The position numbers were made by a program, and so were the translations under genes. The notes below the pieces were generated by a model. That model worked only from the letters and a program-made list of their open reading frames with translations. It did no database searches and was not told the DNA's origin. This document shows positions 9,728-19,374 of a stretch of DNA of 64,000 nucleotides, in pieces. The DNA comes from Imbroritus primus (GTDB lineage: Bacteria > Pseudomonadota > Gammaproteobacteria > Burkholderiales > Burkholderiaceae). The stretch's first letter is position 1. Each line of letters opens with the position of its first letter. Where the stretch lies: contig AKCV02000011.1 in the NCBI GenBank assembly GCA_000272025.2, positions 1 through 64,000 of the forward strand, given 5' to 3'.

Positions 9728-10482
9728 CACAAGGTTCGCTGTTCGATGCTCCTGCACCGTCGGCCGTACTTGATGAACCGCTCGCCGCACAGGCGGCGCG
9801 TCTGCCGCGCGACTGGCATGCGCTGCTCGAGCCAGTCTGGGGAACTGCGAACTGGCAGCGCCTCGCGCAGTTCGTTGACGATGCCCGTGCAACCGGCAAG
9901 CCGGTTTTCCCGCACGACGTATTCCATGCCCTGCACCTCACGCCGCTGGAGAGCGTGCGCGTAGTGATTCTCGGCCAGGATCCCTACCATGGCGTCGAAC
10001 AGGTCGATGGCACAGCCGTGCCGCAAGCGCATGGCCTGGCCTTCTCGGTACCGCGCGGCGTGCGCATTCCGCCAAGCCTGCGCAACATCTACAAGGAAAT
10101 CAGCGCCGAGACCGGCCAGCCCGCACCGCACAGCGGCAATCTCGAGGGCTGGGCGCGACAAGGCGTGCTGCTGCTGAACACGGTGCTGACCGTGGAACAG
10201 GGCCACGCGGCCAGCCACGCCAAGAAAGGATGGGAAGCGGTCACCGACCATCTGCTGCATGCCCTGGCACAGCGCCGTGAACACCTGGTCTTCCTGCTCT
10301 GGGGTAGCCATGCGCAAGCCAAGGCACCGCTGTTAACGGGTACGCATCTCATCCTGCAGGCGCCGCATCCATCGCCATTGTCAGCGCATCGCGGCTTTCT
10401 CGGCTGCGGACATTTTGCGCAGGCCAACACGTGGCTCGCCCGACATGGCGAACCTGTCATCGACTGGCTCGCGACGGGCTGA
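9724..10482 (+). CDS. ung: Uracil-DNA glycosylase
   Basis: This 252-residue family 1 glycosylase removes uracil from DNA at the start of base excision repair. The water-activating loop is VVILGQDPYHG, the uracil-binding segment is VLLLNTVLTVEQGHAASH, and the DNA-intercalating loop is APHPSPLSAHRGFLGCGHF. The N terminus is slightly longer than in E. coli. It overlaps the CYTH gene by four bases and converges on the FUSC gene 65 bases away. Confidence 0.97.
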   Translation: MTQGSLFDAPAPSAVLDEPLAAQAARLPRDWHALLEPVWGTANWQRLAQFVDDARATGKPVFPHDVFHALHLTPLESVRVVILGQDPYHGVEQVDGTAVPQAHGLAFSVPRGVRIPPSLRNIYKEISAETGQPAPHSGNLEGWARQGVLLLNTVLTVEQGHAASHAKKGWEAVTDHLLHALAQRREHLVFLLWGSHAQAKAPLLTGTHLILQAPHPSPLSAHRGFLGCGHFAQANTWLARHGEPVIDWLATG

Positions 10483-10547
10483 GGTGAAATCCTGAGGCGC
10501 GACCGACCTCGATCGTTGCTCTCGCTCGTGGCGCTCAGAGGTCGCGC

Positions 10548-12791
10548 TTATTCGTCGCGCTTGCGCATGGCCCGGCCGATGCCGCCGGTACGCAGTGCGA
10601 TCTTGGCCGCATCGGCGCGCAGCGCCCGCAGGCGACGATCGAGCAGATGCGCCGCATCGGGGTGCGCCGCCTCATCCGCCACCGCATCCGGCAAACCCAG
10701 GATGGCAGCGCGATCGGCGGAGTCCGCCACGTGTTCGCGCGTGTCGATACGCTGCTCCACCTGCTCTATCTGTACGCCAACGCCCGTCTGCTCGGGCACA
10801 TTCCCTTCACGCAGCCGTTCGCTGGCCAGGCACAAGCTGTCGTAGGCAGCATTGGTAGCCGTTTCCACCCCTTGGCGCGCCGTCACCGGATCGAGCTGAT
10901 GGATCCGCTGCAGCAGCAGAATGCGCACGGCCGCCACGTGGGCCGCCACCAGATAGTTCTGCACGATGAAGCGGTTCAGGTTGTCCACGGCGCGCTGCCG
11001 GCCCTTCGGCTCGTCGAGCATGCGGCCGAACGCCGAGATCAGCGCAGACAGGCTGTCCATGAACTGCTTGCGGTGGATGCGATATAGAAAGTCGCTGGGC
11101 GACACGCCCAGCAGCAGGTCGCGCGTGGCACGGATATAGCGCCGGTTAGTGTCGAGCACGTTTTCGACCAGCCGCGGCAGGTTGCGATACTCCCAGTTGG
11201 GCAGCACGAAACTGAAGATGCTGGCAATCAATGCGCCCGCCAGCGTATCAATGATGCGCTCGCTGACCAGCGCCTTGCTGTCCGGCATCAGCAGGTTGAA
11301 CTGCAGCAGGATCTGGATGCAGGTGGCCATCACCGTGTAGCGGTACTTGATCGTGACGAATGCCACGCCGGCTGCCATCGAGATGAACAGCAGCACCAAC
11401 AGGACGCGCGGATCGTGGATGAAGCGCAGGATAAGGACGGCAACGATACACCCCACCACCGTGCCGATCACGCGGTCGACCCAGCGCTGCTTGGTCATGC
11501 TGAAGGTCGGCTTGAGAATCACCACGATGGTGACCAGAATCCAGTAGCCATGCGCGGCATAGGGCAGCCGGTCGATCACCACCAGTCCGGCCGCGACGGC
11601 CAGCGCAATGCGCACGGCGAAACGGAAGACCGGCGAGCGCCAGGTGAGGTTCTGCACGATGGAGCGCCATTCGTACTTCTGGCGCGTCACGAAGGCCGTC
11701 ATCTCGCCAATCGACATGCCAGCGCCGGCATCCGCCTCGGCGCGCGTCGCGGCATGCAGCTGGCCGATCAGCACGACCGCGCCGCGAATCATCTCGAAAG
11801 TATCGGACAGCGCCGTCATCGCCGTTTGCGAGATACCGTGCGGACTGTGACCCAGCTCGCTTAACTCTGTTTCGATGGCGCGGATATCCGCCGCGTAGTC
11901 GGTAGTTGCGTAAGACGCGCGATTGCGCGTCACTGCGTAGGCAACATCTTCCATGTCTTCCTGCAGCCGATGGACCATACGGCCGAGGAAATCCAGGATG
12001 TCGGTGCCGGCGAATTCCTTGCGCAGCGTCTGGTAATCGGTGTTGGTCGAGAGGATGTACTCGTAGACATCCAGCATGCGCAGGTGGATCTGCAGCAGGC
12101 GCCGGTCCTCGGCCGTGCGTACGTCGCGCAGTACCAGGTCGCGCGCCATCTGCTGGCGCTCTGCCAGTACGATCTGCTGCCGCACCAGCTGGTTGAACTG
12201 CGCATCGAAATCGACCGACATGTCATAGAAGCCGGCCTTGATCTCCAGGTACTGGGCCTGCTCGAACAGGCACTCCGCCAGGATCTGCTCTTTGGTGCGC
12301 CGGCGCAGCAACCAGCTGACGGCCAGCGCATAGGCCATGTACAGGAAGCCGCCCGCAGCGAACAGCAGCGCGTGCGTAAGGGCATTGCGAAACGCAAAGT
12401 CGCCCATCAGCGTCAGCGCCATGATGAACAGCATGGAGAACTGCAGCGGCATGGTCTTGTTGCCGTAGACCGTGAGCATGCCGGAGAAAAAGCTGATGGC
12501 CACCAGCAGGATCGGCAGCAACCACGGAATGCCAGAGGCGAGCGACACCACCAGCGTCACGGCAGTACAAAGCAAGGTGCTGGCCAGCATCTCGTTGAAC
12601 TTGTGCCGCAAGGGGCTGGGCAAGTCCATCTGTGCGGTACACAGCGCACCGATGGATACCACCATGGCGGTACGCATGTCGGTGAAGTTCATGGCCAGCA
12701 TGGCCAGGCCGATCACGCCGGCGGCGGTACGCACCCCACGGTACGCATAGTGGCTGAAGACGAACGACCGGACGTCGTGCGCGTATTGCAT
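10548..12791 (-). CDS. FUSC family inner-membrane transporter
   Basis: This 747-residue membrane protein has two repeats of five to six helices (about residues 17-160 and 395-530), each followed by a cytoplasmic region, as in YccS/AaeB-type fusaric-acid-resistance proteins that export aromatic acids. RTAMVVSIGALCTAQMDLP in the first bundle and GYWILVTIVVILKPTFSMTKQRWVDR in the second are typical; the latter lies in the diagnostic FUSC domain. Start ATG 12791. Without an adjacent periplasmic adaptor gene, a YccS-like role is more likely than AaeB. The substrate is unknown. Confidence 0.88.
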   Translation of the reverse strand: MQYAHDVRSFVFSHYAYRGVRTAAGVIGLAMLAMNFTDMRTAMVVSIGALCTAQMDLPSPLRHKFNEMLASTLLCTAVTLVVSLASGIPWLLPILLVAISFFSGMLTVYGNKTMPLQFSMLFIMALTLMGDFAFRNALTHALLFAAGGFLYMAYALAVSWLLRRRTKEQILAECLFEQAQYLEIKAGFYDMSVDFDAQFNQLVRQQIVLAERQQMARDLVLRDVRTAEDRRLLQIHLRMLDVYEYILSTNTDYQTLRKEFAGTDILDFLGRMVHRLQEDMEDVAYAVTRNRASYATTDYAADIRAIETELSELGHSPHGISQTAMTALSDTFEMIRGAVVLIGQLHAATRAEADAGAGMSIGEMTAFVTRQKYEWRSIVQNLTWRSPVFRFAVRIALAVAAGLVVIDRLPYAAHGYWILVTIVVILKPTFSMTKQRWVDRVIGTVVGCIVAVLILRFIHDPRVLLVLLFISMAAGVAFVTIKYRYTVMATCIQILLQFNLLMPDSKALVSERIIDTLAGALIASIFSFVLPNWEYRNLPRLVENVLDTNRRYIRATRDLLLGVSPSDFLYRIHRKQFMDSLSALISAFGRMLDEPKGRQRAVDNLNRFIVQNYLVAAHVAAVRILLLQRIHQLDPVTARQGVETATNAAYDSLCLASERLREGNVPEQTGVGVQIEQVEQRIDTREHVADSADRAAILGLPDAVADEAAHPDAAHLLDRRLRALRADAAKIALRTGGIGRAMRKRDE

Positions 12792-12800
12792 GATGACCGG

Positions 12801-14603
12801 TCAGGCGCCGAGCCAATGTTGCCGCAGCGCATGCCGGCCAGGCGCAAGCGCGAGCCGGTAGGCCGTGTTGTGGTCCGGCCGCAACAGCACCTCCGCCACG
12901 CCAAGCACGTCGCGCCGGAAGTAATGAATCTCGACGAGATCCCCGGGCCGGTAGCGGGCCAGCATGCGATCAAGTTGATCACCCGCAATGCGCAGGCCAT
13001 CGAGCGCCACCAGGATATCGTCGGCTGCCAGCCCGGCACGCTGTGCCGGACTGCCGTCGAGAACCTGGCGTACGCGCAGCAGCGGTCCTTCGGCGCTGAC
13101 CTTGGCCCCCAGCGGCGCAAACGCCGCTGGCGCATCCGCGCTCTTCACACCGAATGTCTTGAGCAGCGGCATGAGTGGCAGCTCACCGGTCCCTTCCGTC
13201 AGGCTGCGGATCAGCCGTCCGAGCGACAGGCCGCTGATCTCGTCGAACAGCGCCAGCACGTCGTCCAGCGTGACGCCACGCTGCTGCGCTTGCGGCGCAT
13301 AGAAATCCTGCCCATAGCGCGTCCACAAGGCGCGCATGACATCGTCGAGCGAACGCTTGCCGGCGGTCTTGCTGCGGATCGTCAGGTCAAGCACAAGAGC
13401 GACCAGCGCACCTTTGGCGTAGTAGCTGACGATCGCATTCGGTGCGTTTTCATCCTGCCGGTAGTACTTGGTCCACGCATCGAAGGAGCTCTCGGCGACG
13501 CTCTGGCGGCGACGGCCACTGCCGCGCAACACACCGTTCCAGGTCTTGGCCAGCAACCCGAGATACTGCTCTGGCGTAATCAGGCCGCTGCGCACCAGCG
13601 TCAGGTCGTCGTAGTAGCTGGTGAAGCCCTCGAACAGCCACAGCAATGGCGTGTAGGTTTCGGCGGCGAGCGCATACGGCACGAATGCCGCAGGCTTGAT
13701 GCGCTTGACGTTCCAGGTGTGGAAATACTCGTGGCTGCACAAGCCGAGGAAGGTACGATAACCGTCCGTCGTTTCCGGCTTGCCGATCACGGGCAGATCG
13801 CCGCGCGCACAGATCAGCGCCGTGCTGGCGCGATGCTCAAGGCCACCGTAACCGTCGGTAGTTACCATGGTCATGAAGACATAGCGCTGCGACATGTCGA
13901 GGAAAGGCGCCTTGCCGTGACGCGGATCGAACAGGCGCATCTGCGTCTGGCAGACCTGCCGCAGGTCGCGGCAGATCCGTTCGAGGTCGAGATTAGGCAC
14001 CACCCCCGTGAACACCACGTCATGCTGCGCGCCCCCGGCTTCGAATGAGGCCAGGGCGAACTCACCCATTTCCACCGGATGGTCGATCAGCTCGTCATAG
14101 TCACGCGCCTCGTACACGCCGAAGCCATAACGCTTGGCACCGCCGCGCCCTGTCGCTTCACGCAATGCGGTAGCGACGCGCCAGCTGCGATAGCGTGTGC
14201 CGTACGGTCGGCGGATATCGATGCGGCACGGCGCATGTTCTTGCCCTTCGACGCAGAGGAACACCGAGGTGCCGTTGAAGAACCCATGCGTCGCATCGAG
14301 ATGCGACGCCCGCACCGATAGGTCCCAGGCGTAGATCTCGTAGGTCAGCGTGAGCGGTCCGCTGCAGCGCGCTGCCTCCCAGGTGTGCTTGTCGAGCTTG
14401 CGCAGCCGTACTGCCTTGCCATCCGCCGCGGCACGGATCGAGACGATATGCCGCGCGAATTCCCGGATCATGTAGCTGCCAGGAATCCACGCAGGCAAGG
14501 CGAAGCGCTGGCCGGCCGGATCCGGTTCGGCCACGGTGAGCGTCACCGTAAACAAATGCGCTTCGGGATGGCTCGGTTCGATGGTGTAGCGGATAGGCGT
14601 CAT
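12801..14603 (-). CDS. M61 family metallopeptidase with PDZ domain
   Basis: This ~600-residue protein matches the glycyl-aminopeptidase family M61. An N-terminal beta domain (PAWIPGSYMIREFARHI near 40-57) precedes a thermolysin-like domain with the zinc motif HEYFH in LCSHEYFHTWNVKRIKP, a downstream LWLFEGFTSYYDDL carrying the third zinc ligand Glu, and a C-terminal PDZ domain (VLDGSPAQRAGLAADDILVALDG). The internal ATG at 14603 starts the conserved region; the longer frame lacks similarity. No signal peptide is seen, so it is probably cytosolic. It lies nine bases upstream of the FUSC gene on the same strand. Confidence 0.93.
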   Translation of the reverse strand: MTPIRYTIEPSHPEAHLFTVTLTVAEPDPAGQRFALPAWIPGSYMIREFARHIVSIRAAADGKAVRLRKLDKHTWEAARCSGPLTLTYEIYAWDLSVRASHLDATHGFFNGTSVFLCVEGQEHAPCRIDIRRPYGTRYRSWRVATALREATGRGGAKRYGFGVYEARDYDELIDHPVEMGEFALASFEAGGAQHDVVFTGVVPNLDLERICRDLRQVCQTQMRLFDPRHGKAPFLDMSQRYVFMTMVTTDGYGGLEHRASTALICARGDLPVIGKPETTDGYRTFLGLCSHEYFHTWNVKRIKPAAFVPYALAAETYTPLLWLFEGFTSYYDDLTLVRSGLITPEQYLGLLAKTWNGVLRGSGRRRQSVAESSFDAWTKYYRQDENAPNAIVSYYAKGALVALVLDLTIRSKTAGKRSLDDVMRALWTRYGQDFYAPQAQQRGVTLDDVLALFDEISGLSLGRLIRSLTEGTGELPLMPLLKTFGVKSADAPAAFAPLGAKVSAEGPLLRVRQVLDGSPAQRAGLAADDILVALDGLRIAGDQLDRMLARYRPGDLVEIHYFRRDVLGVAEVLLRPDHNTAYRLALAPGRHALRQHWLGA

Positions 14604-14705
14604 GCGCGTATTGTAGCGCTCCCGCCCAGCTGTTCTGCTATTACCGGACCGGGGGAGGCGATGGGTCGCCGACCTCGCCACTAACCTCACTACCCGCTTC
14701 TGCGC

Positions 14706-15455
14706 TTACTTCTTGATCGATGCAAACTTGCGTTCGAGCGTGGCTGCATCCGCGGCGCCGGGCACGCGCGTGCCATCAGTGAAGAAGATGGCAGGTGTGC
14801 CGCTCACGCCGAGTTTCTTGCCGAGGGCCAGGTTCCGGTCCAGCGGCGTGCTGCAGCTGGAGGCGCCGGTGGGCGAGACACGCGAGATCATCCAGTCGCG
14901 CCAGACTTTGACGCGATCCGAGGCACACCAAACCTGCCGCGACTTGAGCGTGGAATCCGGCGAGAGAATCGGGAACAGGAAAGTATGGACCGTGATGTTA
15001 TCCATCTCCTGGAAGGTCTGTTCCAAACGCTTGCAGTAGCCGCAGTTGGGATCCGAGAATACGGCGATATGCCGGCTGCCGTCGCCCTTGACCCATTTCA
15101 CCGCCTGCTTCAGCGGCAGGTCGGACCACTTGATGCGATTGAGATCCGAGAGGCGTTCCTCGGTCAGGTTGGTGCCGGCCTGCACGTCAAGCAGTTCGCC
15201 GTTGAACAGATAGCGCCCAGTCGCGTCGCTGTAGATAATCTGCGCGCCGACATTGACTTCGTACAGTCCGGGTACCGGCGTCTTGGTGACGGCCTTGACC
15301 TCGACCTCCTGGCCAAACGCCTTGCGCAGCGATTCGGCCAGCTTCGCTGGTGTCGGATCGGCCGCACTGGCATGCGAGGCAACACCCAGACCGAGAACAC
15401 AGGCGCTGGCCATGGCGGCCACCATCAAGCCACGACGCAAACTGCGTTGAAACAT
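14706..15455 (-). CDS. dsbC: Thiol:disulfide interchange protein DsbC
   Basis: This 249-residue periplasmic isomerase shuffles wrong disulfides in exported proteins. It has a signal peptide ending near ASHASA, an N-terminal DsbC dimerisation domain (LYEVNVGAQIIYSDATGRYLFNGELLD), and a thioredoxin domain with CGYC in FSDPNCGYCKRLEQ and the cis-Pro loop GVSGTPAIFF. A second cysteine pair (QVWCASD...SSCSTP) is also typical. I prefer ATG 15455 because AAGGA lies six bases upstream; ATG 15461 is an alternative. It follows the UbiH-family gene by 36 bases. Confidence 0.94.
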   Translation of the reverse strand: MFQRSLRRGLMVAAMASACVLGLGVASHASAADPTPAKLAESLRKAFGQEVEVKAVTKTPVPGLYEVNVGAQIIYSDATGRYLFNGELLDVQAGTNLTEERLSDLNRIKWSDLPLKQAVKWVKGDGSRHIAVFSDPNCGYCKRLEQTFQEMDNITVHTFLFPILSPDSTLKSRQVWCASDRVKVWRDWMISRVSPTGASSCSTPLDRNLALGKKLGVSGTPAIFFTDGTRVPGAADAATLERKFASIKK

Positions 15456-15491
15456 GAACATTCCTTTTAAGATCGAGACGAGTCCCATCAA

Positions 15492-16799
15492 TCAGCCCAG
15501 CGCCCGATCGACGAGCAAACGCTTGAGCGGCGCGACCGCGCTCACCAGGCGCATGCCGGCATTGCGCATGCCGTAGGCCAGCGGGCCGGGCGCGGCGAAC
15601 AGGCGTTGCAGGCCGTCGGTGGTGGCGGTCAAGGCGAGCACATCCTCGCTCCGCGCACGTGCATAGCGACGCAACAACCGCAGATCGCCATGATCGCGGA
15701 ACGCTTCTTTGGCGGCAAATACCCGGCCAAGTTCCGCAACATCGCGCAAGCCGAGGTTGACGCCCTGCCCCGCGAGCGGATGCACCACGTGCGCGGCATC
15801 GCCGATCAGCACCATCCGATGCGCCACAGTCACCTCCGCCTGCTGCAGCGTAAGCGGAAATCCCTTGGGTCGCGTGACGCACTGCAGCGCGCCGAAGCGG
15901 GCCCGCACCGCGCCTGCCGCCGCCTGCTCCACAGCCTGCGCCAGCTGGGCGTCATCAAGTGCCAGCAATTGCGTGGCGTGCGCCTCGCCGGCGGACCACA
16001 CCATGGAAAGATGGTTGTCCGGCAACGGCAGCAAGGCCAGGATCTCGCCGGATGCCGAGGCCTCATCCTTGCCCGCACCAAGGAACCACTGCCAGGCAGT
16101 GTTCTGATGTGCGCGCTCGGCGCGAAAATTGGCAACCACGCCAAGCTGACGGTAAGGGCGCGCCGACACGCCGATCCCGCATGCGCTGCGGACCCACGAA
16201 CCGGCACCGTCCGCGCCGATCACGCATTCCGCTTCCAGCATGCGGCCATCATCAAGCGTCAGCACGGCCCGCTCCGGGCCCAGCGACAAAGCCTGGCCGA
16301 GATGCGGGAAGATCGTGACATGCGATTGAAAGCGCAGGGCGGTGTCGAGCGTCTGCTCGATATGCCCGGACTCGACGATCCAGGCCAGTTGCGGTACCGC
16401 CGCGCCATAGGCGGAGAAATGCAAGTCGCCACCGTGGTCGGTAACGCCGCGCTGGGCACTGGCATCGCCGAACACACGCATGTCGCTCACCGGCTGGTAA
16501 CGCGTGGTATCGAGCGACGGCCACACGCGCAACTGCTCGAGCAATGCCTGGGCGCTGGCGGACAATGCGTAGATACGCGCATCCCACGACTCGCCGGGGG
16601 CCAGCCACGGTTGCGCCCCGCCGCTTCGCGGCAACGCCGGCGGTGCCAGCAGCGCCACCCGCAGCCCGAGCTGGCCGAGCTGCAGCGCGCATGCCTTGCC
16701 GACAATACCGCCGCCGACCACGATGATCTGGAAACGCGCAGTGGCTAAAGCCGAGGCCTGAACAGGGCCGCCGGTGGAAGTATGGGGGCGGGAATTCAT
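15492..16799 (-). CDS. UbiH/Coq6 family FAD-dependent monooxygenase
   Basis: This 435-residue flavoprotein belongs to the ubiquinone hydroxylase family. The FAD dinucleotide fold is IIVVGGGIVGKACALQLGQLGLRVALL (~25-51), the central signature is ECVIGADGAGSWVR (DG motif), and the second FAD motif is VLIGDAAHVVHPLAGQGVNLGLRDVAEL. Such enzymes hydroxylate the ubiquinone ring at the inner membrane. Which position it modifies (UbiH, UbiI or UbiF type) cannot be read from sequence. It is transcribed with dsbC and divergent from ychF. Confidence 0.92.
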   Translation of the reverse strand: MNSRPHTSTGGPVQASALATARFQIIVVGGGIVGKACALQLGQLGLRVALLAPPALPRSGGAQPWLAPGESWDARIYALSASAQALLEQLRVWPSLDTTRYQPVSDMRVFGDASAQRGVTDHGGDLHFSAYGAAVPQLAWIVESGHIEQTLDTALRFQSHVTIFPHLGQALSLGPERAVLTLDDGRMLEAECVIGADGAGSWVRSACGIGVSARPYRQLGVVANFRAERAHQNTAWQWFLGAGKDEASASGEILALLPLPDNHLSMVWSAGEAHATQLLALDDAQLAQAVEQAAAGAVRARFGALQCVTRPKGFPLTLQQAEVTVAHRMVLIGDAAHVVHPLAGQGVNLGLRDVAELGRVFAAKEAFRDHGDLRLLRRYARARSEDVLALTATTDGLQRLFAAPGPLAYGMRNAGMRLVSAVAPLKRLLVDRALG

Positions 16800-16889
16800 G
16801 CGGCGATTATAGCCTTCAAGGTGCGGCAGCGCGGCATGGCGGGGCCCGGTCCGCTAGAATAGCGGTTTCGTCTTTCTGCGGTCCCGATC

Positions 16890-17984
16890 ATGAGCCTGAA
16901 ATGTGGCATCGTCGGCTTGCCCAACGTGGGCAAGTCCACCCTCTTCAATGCGCTGACCAAGGCAGGCATTGCTGCCGAGAACTATCCGTTCTGCACCATC
17001 GAACCCAACGTCGGCGTGGTGGAAGTGCCGGATCCGCGCCTCGACGCCCTGGCGGGCATCGTCAAGCCTGAGCGCATCGTCCCGGCGGTGGTCGAATTCG
17101 TCGACATCGCGGGCCTGGTCGCGGGCGCGTCGAAGGGTGAAGGCCTGGGCAACCAGTTCCTCGCCAACATCCGCGAAACCGATGCCATCACGCACGTGGT
17201 GCGCTGCTTCGCCGACGAGAACGTGATCCACGTCGCCGGCAAGATCGACCCACTGTCGGACATCGAAGTGATCAACACCGAACTCGCGCTGGCCGATCTC
17301 GGCACGGTGGAGAAAACCCTGCAGCGCAACGCCAAGGCCGCCAAGTCGGGTAACGACAAGGAAGCGGCACGCATGGTCGCGGTCCTCGAACGCTGCGTCG
17401 AACAACTCAACCAGGCCAAGCCGGTACGCGGCATGGACCTTTCCGACGAAGAACGCGCGCTGCTCAAACCACTGTGCCTGATCACCGCCAAGCCGGCGAT
17501 GTATGTGGCCAACGTAAAGGAAGACGGTTTCGAGAACAATCCGCACCTCGACGCCGTGCGGGCGTATGCTGACAAGGAAAACGCACCGGTCGTGGCCGTC
17601 TGCGCAGCCATCGAAGCGGAAATCGCCGACATGGACGACGCCGACAAGCTGGAATTCCTCTCCGACATGGGCATGGACGAGCCGGGCCTGAACCGCGTGA
17701 TCCGCGCCGGTTTCCGCCTGCTTGGCCTGCAAACCTACTTCACCGCCGGCGTGAAGGAAGTGCGCGCCTGGACGGTACCGATCGGCGCCACCGCACCGCA
17801 GGCTGCCGGCGTGATCCACACCGACTTCGAACGCGGCTTCATCCGCGCCCAGACCATCGGCTTTGACGACTTCATCGCCTACAAGGGCGAGCAAGGCGCG
17901 AAGGAAGCCGGCAAGATGCGGGCAGAAGGCAAGGAATACATCGTCAAGGATGGCGATGTGCTGAACTTCCTGTTCAACGTCTGA
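16890..17984 (+). CDS. ychF: Redox-regulated ATPase YchF (OLA1 family)
   Basis: This 364-residue Obg-family P-loop protein hydrolyses ATP rather than GTP and binds ribosomes. G1 is [17 protein letters not shown]3 is FVDIAGLV, and the altered G4 region (around NVKE) explains ATP preference in the family. The C-terminal TGS-like domain ends [18 protein letters not shown]. The last 15 bases of the gene are repeated at 50027-50041, which marks it as the integration target of the island; the reading frame is intact. Confidence 0.97.
   Translation: MSLKCGIVGLPNVGKSTLFNALTKAGIAAENYPFCTIEPNVGVVEVPDPRLDALAGIVKPERIVPAVVEFVDIAGLVAGASKGEGLGNQFLANIRETDAITHVVRCFADENVIHVAGKIDPLSDIEVINTELALADLGTVEKTLQRNAKAAKSGNDKEAARMVAVLERCVEQLNQAKPVRGMDLSDEERALLKPLCLITAKPAMYVANVKEDGFENNPHLDAVRAYADKENAPVVAVCAAIEAEIADMDDADKLEFLSDMGMDEPGLNRVIRAGFRLLGLQTYFTAGVKEVRAWTVPIGATAPQAAGVIHTDFERGFIRAQTIGFDDFIAYKGEQGAKEAGKMRAEGKEYIVKDGDVLNFLFNV
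17970..17984. repeat. attL: 15-bp repeat at the ychF 3' end
   Basis: CTGTTCAACGTCTGA includes the last codons and the stop of ychF. An identical copy sits at 50027-50041. The integrase gene begins 218 bases away. By chance a given 15-mer would recur in 32 kb only a few times in 100,000, so I read this as the integration core. Confidence 0.8.
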
Positions 17985-18040
17985 GTCGCCAAGCCGTTTT
18001 CCTGATGTTTCATGAAACACCGGGAAGGTATGAAAACCCC

Positions 18041-18070
18041 AATAAAACCACGCAGTTGCGCGGTTTTATT
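18041..18070 (+). terminator. Strong hairpin terminator after ychF, inside the island
   Basis: AATAAAACC and GGTTTTATT pair around an inner CGC-AGTT-GCG stem-loop, giving a long hairpin with a T-rich 3' arm. The complementary A run also allows it to work on the minus strand. It lies just inside attL, so the element appears to bring its own terminator for ychF. Confidence 0.75.
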
Positions 18071-18115
18071 GTTTCATGGTGCTCCTTCGCGTTTCCCGAG
18101 CAGCCAAAGCATCAC

Positions 18116-18166
18116 TGAGTACGATGGTGAGTACAGTCCTTGGATAGCGTGCGAATAAATGAGTAT
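18116..18166. repeat. Left-end TGAGTAC heptamer cluster (possible Int/Xis sites)
   Basis: TGAGTAC occurs at 18116-18122 and 18128-18134, and TGAGTAT at 18160-18166, just before the integrase. Matching heptamers cluster at the right end (49931-49969). Arm-type integrase sites or excisionase sites would be arranged this way; the first two are 12 bp apart. Confidence 0.5.
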
Positions 18167-18201
18167 AGTGAAGCTGTCACCATGACAAGGAGTCAGCCAC
18201 C

Positions 18202-19374
18202 ATGCTTACCGACGCGCACTGCCGCAACGCCAAGCCCAAGGAGAAGCTCTACCGCTTGAATGACCAGCGCGGGCTTTACCTCGAAGTCAAGCCCAACGGA
18301 GTCAAGGCTTGGCGATACCGCTTCACACTGGATGGCAAGGCCAGCATGTTTGCGCTTGGCGAATACCCTGCCGTTACGCTCTCTGAAGCCAGGGAACGCA
18401 GCGAGGCCGCACGCAAACTGGTCAAGCAAGGCATCAATCCCGCCCAGCAAAGGCAGCTCGACCGCATCCGGCAAGCCAGCGAAGCTAAGAACACCTTCGA
18501 GATCGTCGCCAAGGAGTGGCTGCAGACAAAGGACTGGGAAGATGTCACCAAGAACCGGCGTCTGGATATGCTGGAGCGCGTGGTGTTCCCCAGTATCGGC
18601 AATATGCCGGTTCGCGAAATAACGCCAGCCCATGTCCTGGACATCCTGCAGAAAACAGTAAAGCGTGGCGCGCCCACGGTCGCCGCCGAGGCGCGGCGCA
18701 CCATGTCCGCCGTGTTCGAGTTCGCCGTCGCCACCTTGCGAGCCGACAGCGACCCGGTTTGGCCGGTGCGCAAGGCGCTACCAGCAAACAAGACCCAGCA
18801 CAAGCCGGCGCTGAGTAAAGAGCAGATCGGCAAACTGCTGAGCGACTTCGCAAACCACCGCTGCAGCTTTCAGGTAAGTCATTGCATGCAACTGATGTGG
18901 TGGACCCTGGCGCGACCGACCGAAGTGGCCGAGGCGGCCTGGGATGAGTTTGACCTTGAGAAGGCTGTTTGGCGTATCCCGGCGCAGCGCATGAAAGCAC
19001 GCAAGGAGCACGTCGTACCTCTGCCACGACAGGCAGTGGAGATGCTCAAAGGACTGCATGCCATTACCGGCAACCGCAAGCACTTGTTTCCAGGCCGAGA
19101 TGATCGCAACGCCCCAATGTCCGCCGCATCACTTCGCCAGGCGATCAAGGCTTTGGGGTGGAGCGGCACCTATAGCCCACACGCCACGCGGACCAGCGGC
19201 AGTACCCGTCTTAATGAGATGGGCTACCGCCCAGATGCCATCGAAGCCCAGCTTGCCCATGCTGACCAGAACAATGTGCGTCGTACCTACAACCACGCCA
19301 CCTATTTCGATGAGCGTCGCGCCATGATGCAGGAATGGGCGGACAAGTTGGATGAATGGAAGGGGCAAGTATGA
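18202..19374 (+). CDS. int: Tyrosine-type integrase (P4-like, DUF4102 N terminus)
   Basis: This 390-residue recombinase has the DUF4102 arm-binding domain (GLYLEVKPNGVKAWRYRF), a SAM-like core-binding domain (~95-180) and a catalytic domain with R238 (ARPTE), H327-R330 (HATR), H353 and nucleophile Y363 (RRTYNH). All key residues are present, so it should be active. AGGAG precedes the ATG. It points away from attL into the island and overlaps the next gene by four bases. P4-type integrases usually use tRNA genes; here the target appears to be the 3' end of ychF. Confidence 0.95.
   Translation: MLTDAHCRNAKPKEKLYRLNDQRGLYLEVKPNGVKAWRYRFTLDGKASMFALGEYPAVTLSEARERSEAARKLVKQGINPAQQRQLDRIRQASEAKNTFEIVAKEWLQTKDWEDVTKNRRLDMLERVVFPSIGNMPVREITPAHVLDILQKTVKRGAPTVAAEARRTMSAVFEFAVATLRADSDPVWPVRKALPANKTQHKPALSKEQIGKLLSDFANHRCSFQVSHCMQLMWWTLARPTEVAEAAWDEFDLEKAVWRIPAQRMKARKEHVVPLPRQAVEMLKGLHAITGNRKHLFPGRDDRNAPMSAASLRQAIKALGWSGTYSPHATRTSGSTRLNEMGYRPDAIEAQLAHADQNNVRRTYNHATYFDERRAMMQEWADKLDEWKGQV

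Noticed and set aside
10497-10547. Terminator between ung and the FUSC gene
   Set aside because: GCGCGACC and GGTCGCGC can pair, but the loop is 35 bases, a competing pairing exists and there is no T run.
11970-14048. A 692-codon plus-strand frame
   Set aside because: It runs opposite the FUSC and M61 genes, both of which have clear family motifs; no motif or ribosome site supports it.
17985-18201. tRNA gene as the integration target
   Set aside because: No cloverleaf or tRNA 3' end is present at either junction; the repeated 15 bases are the end of ychF.
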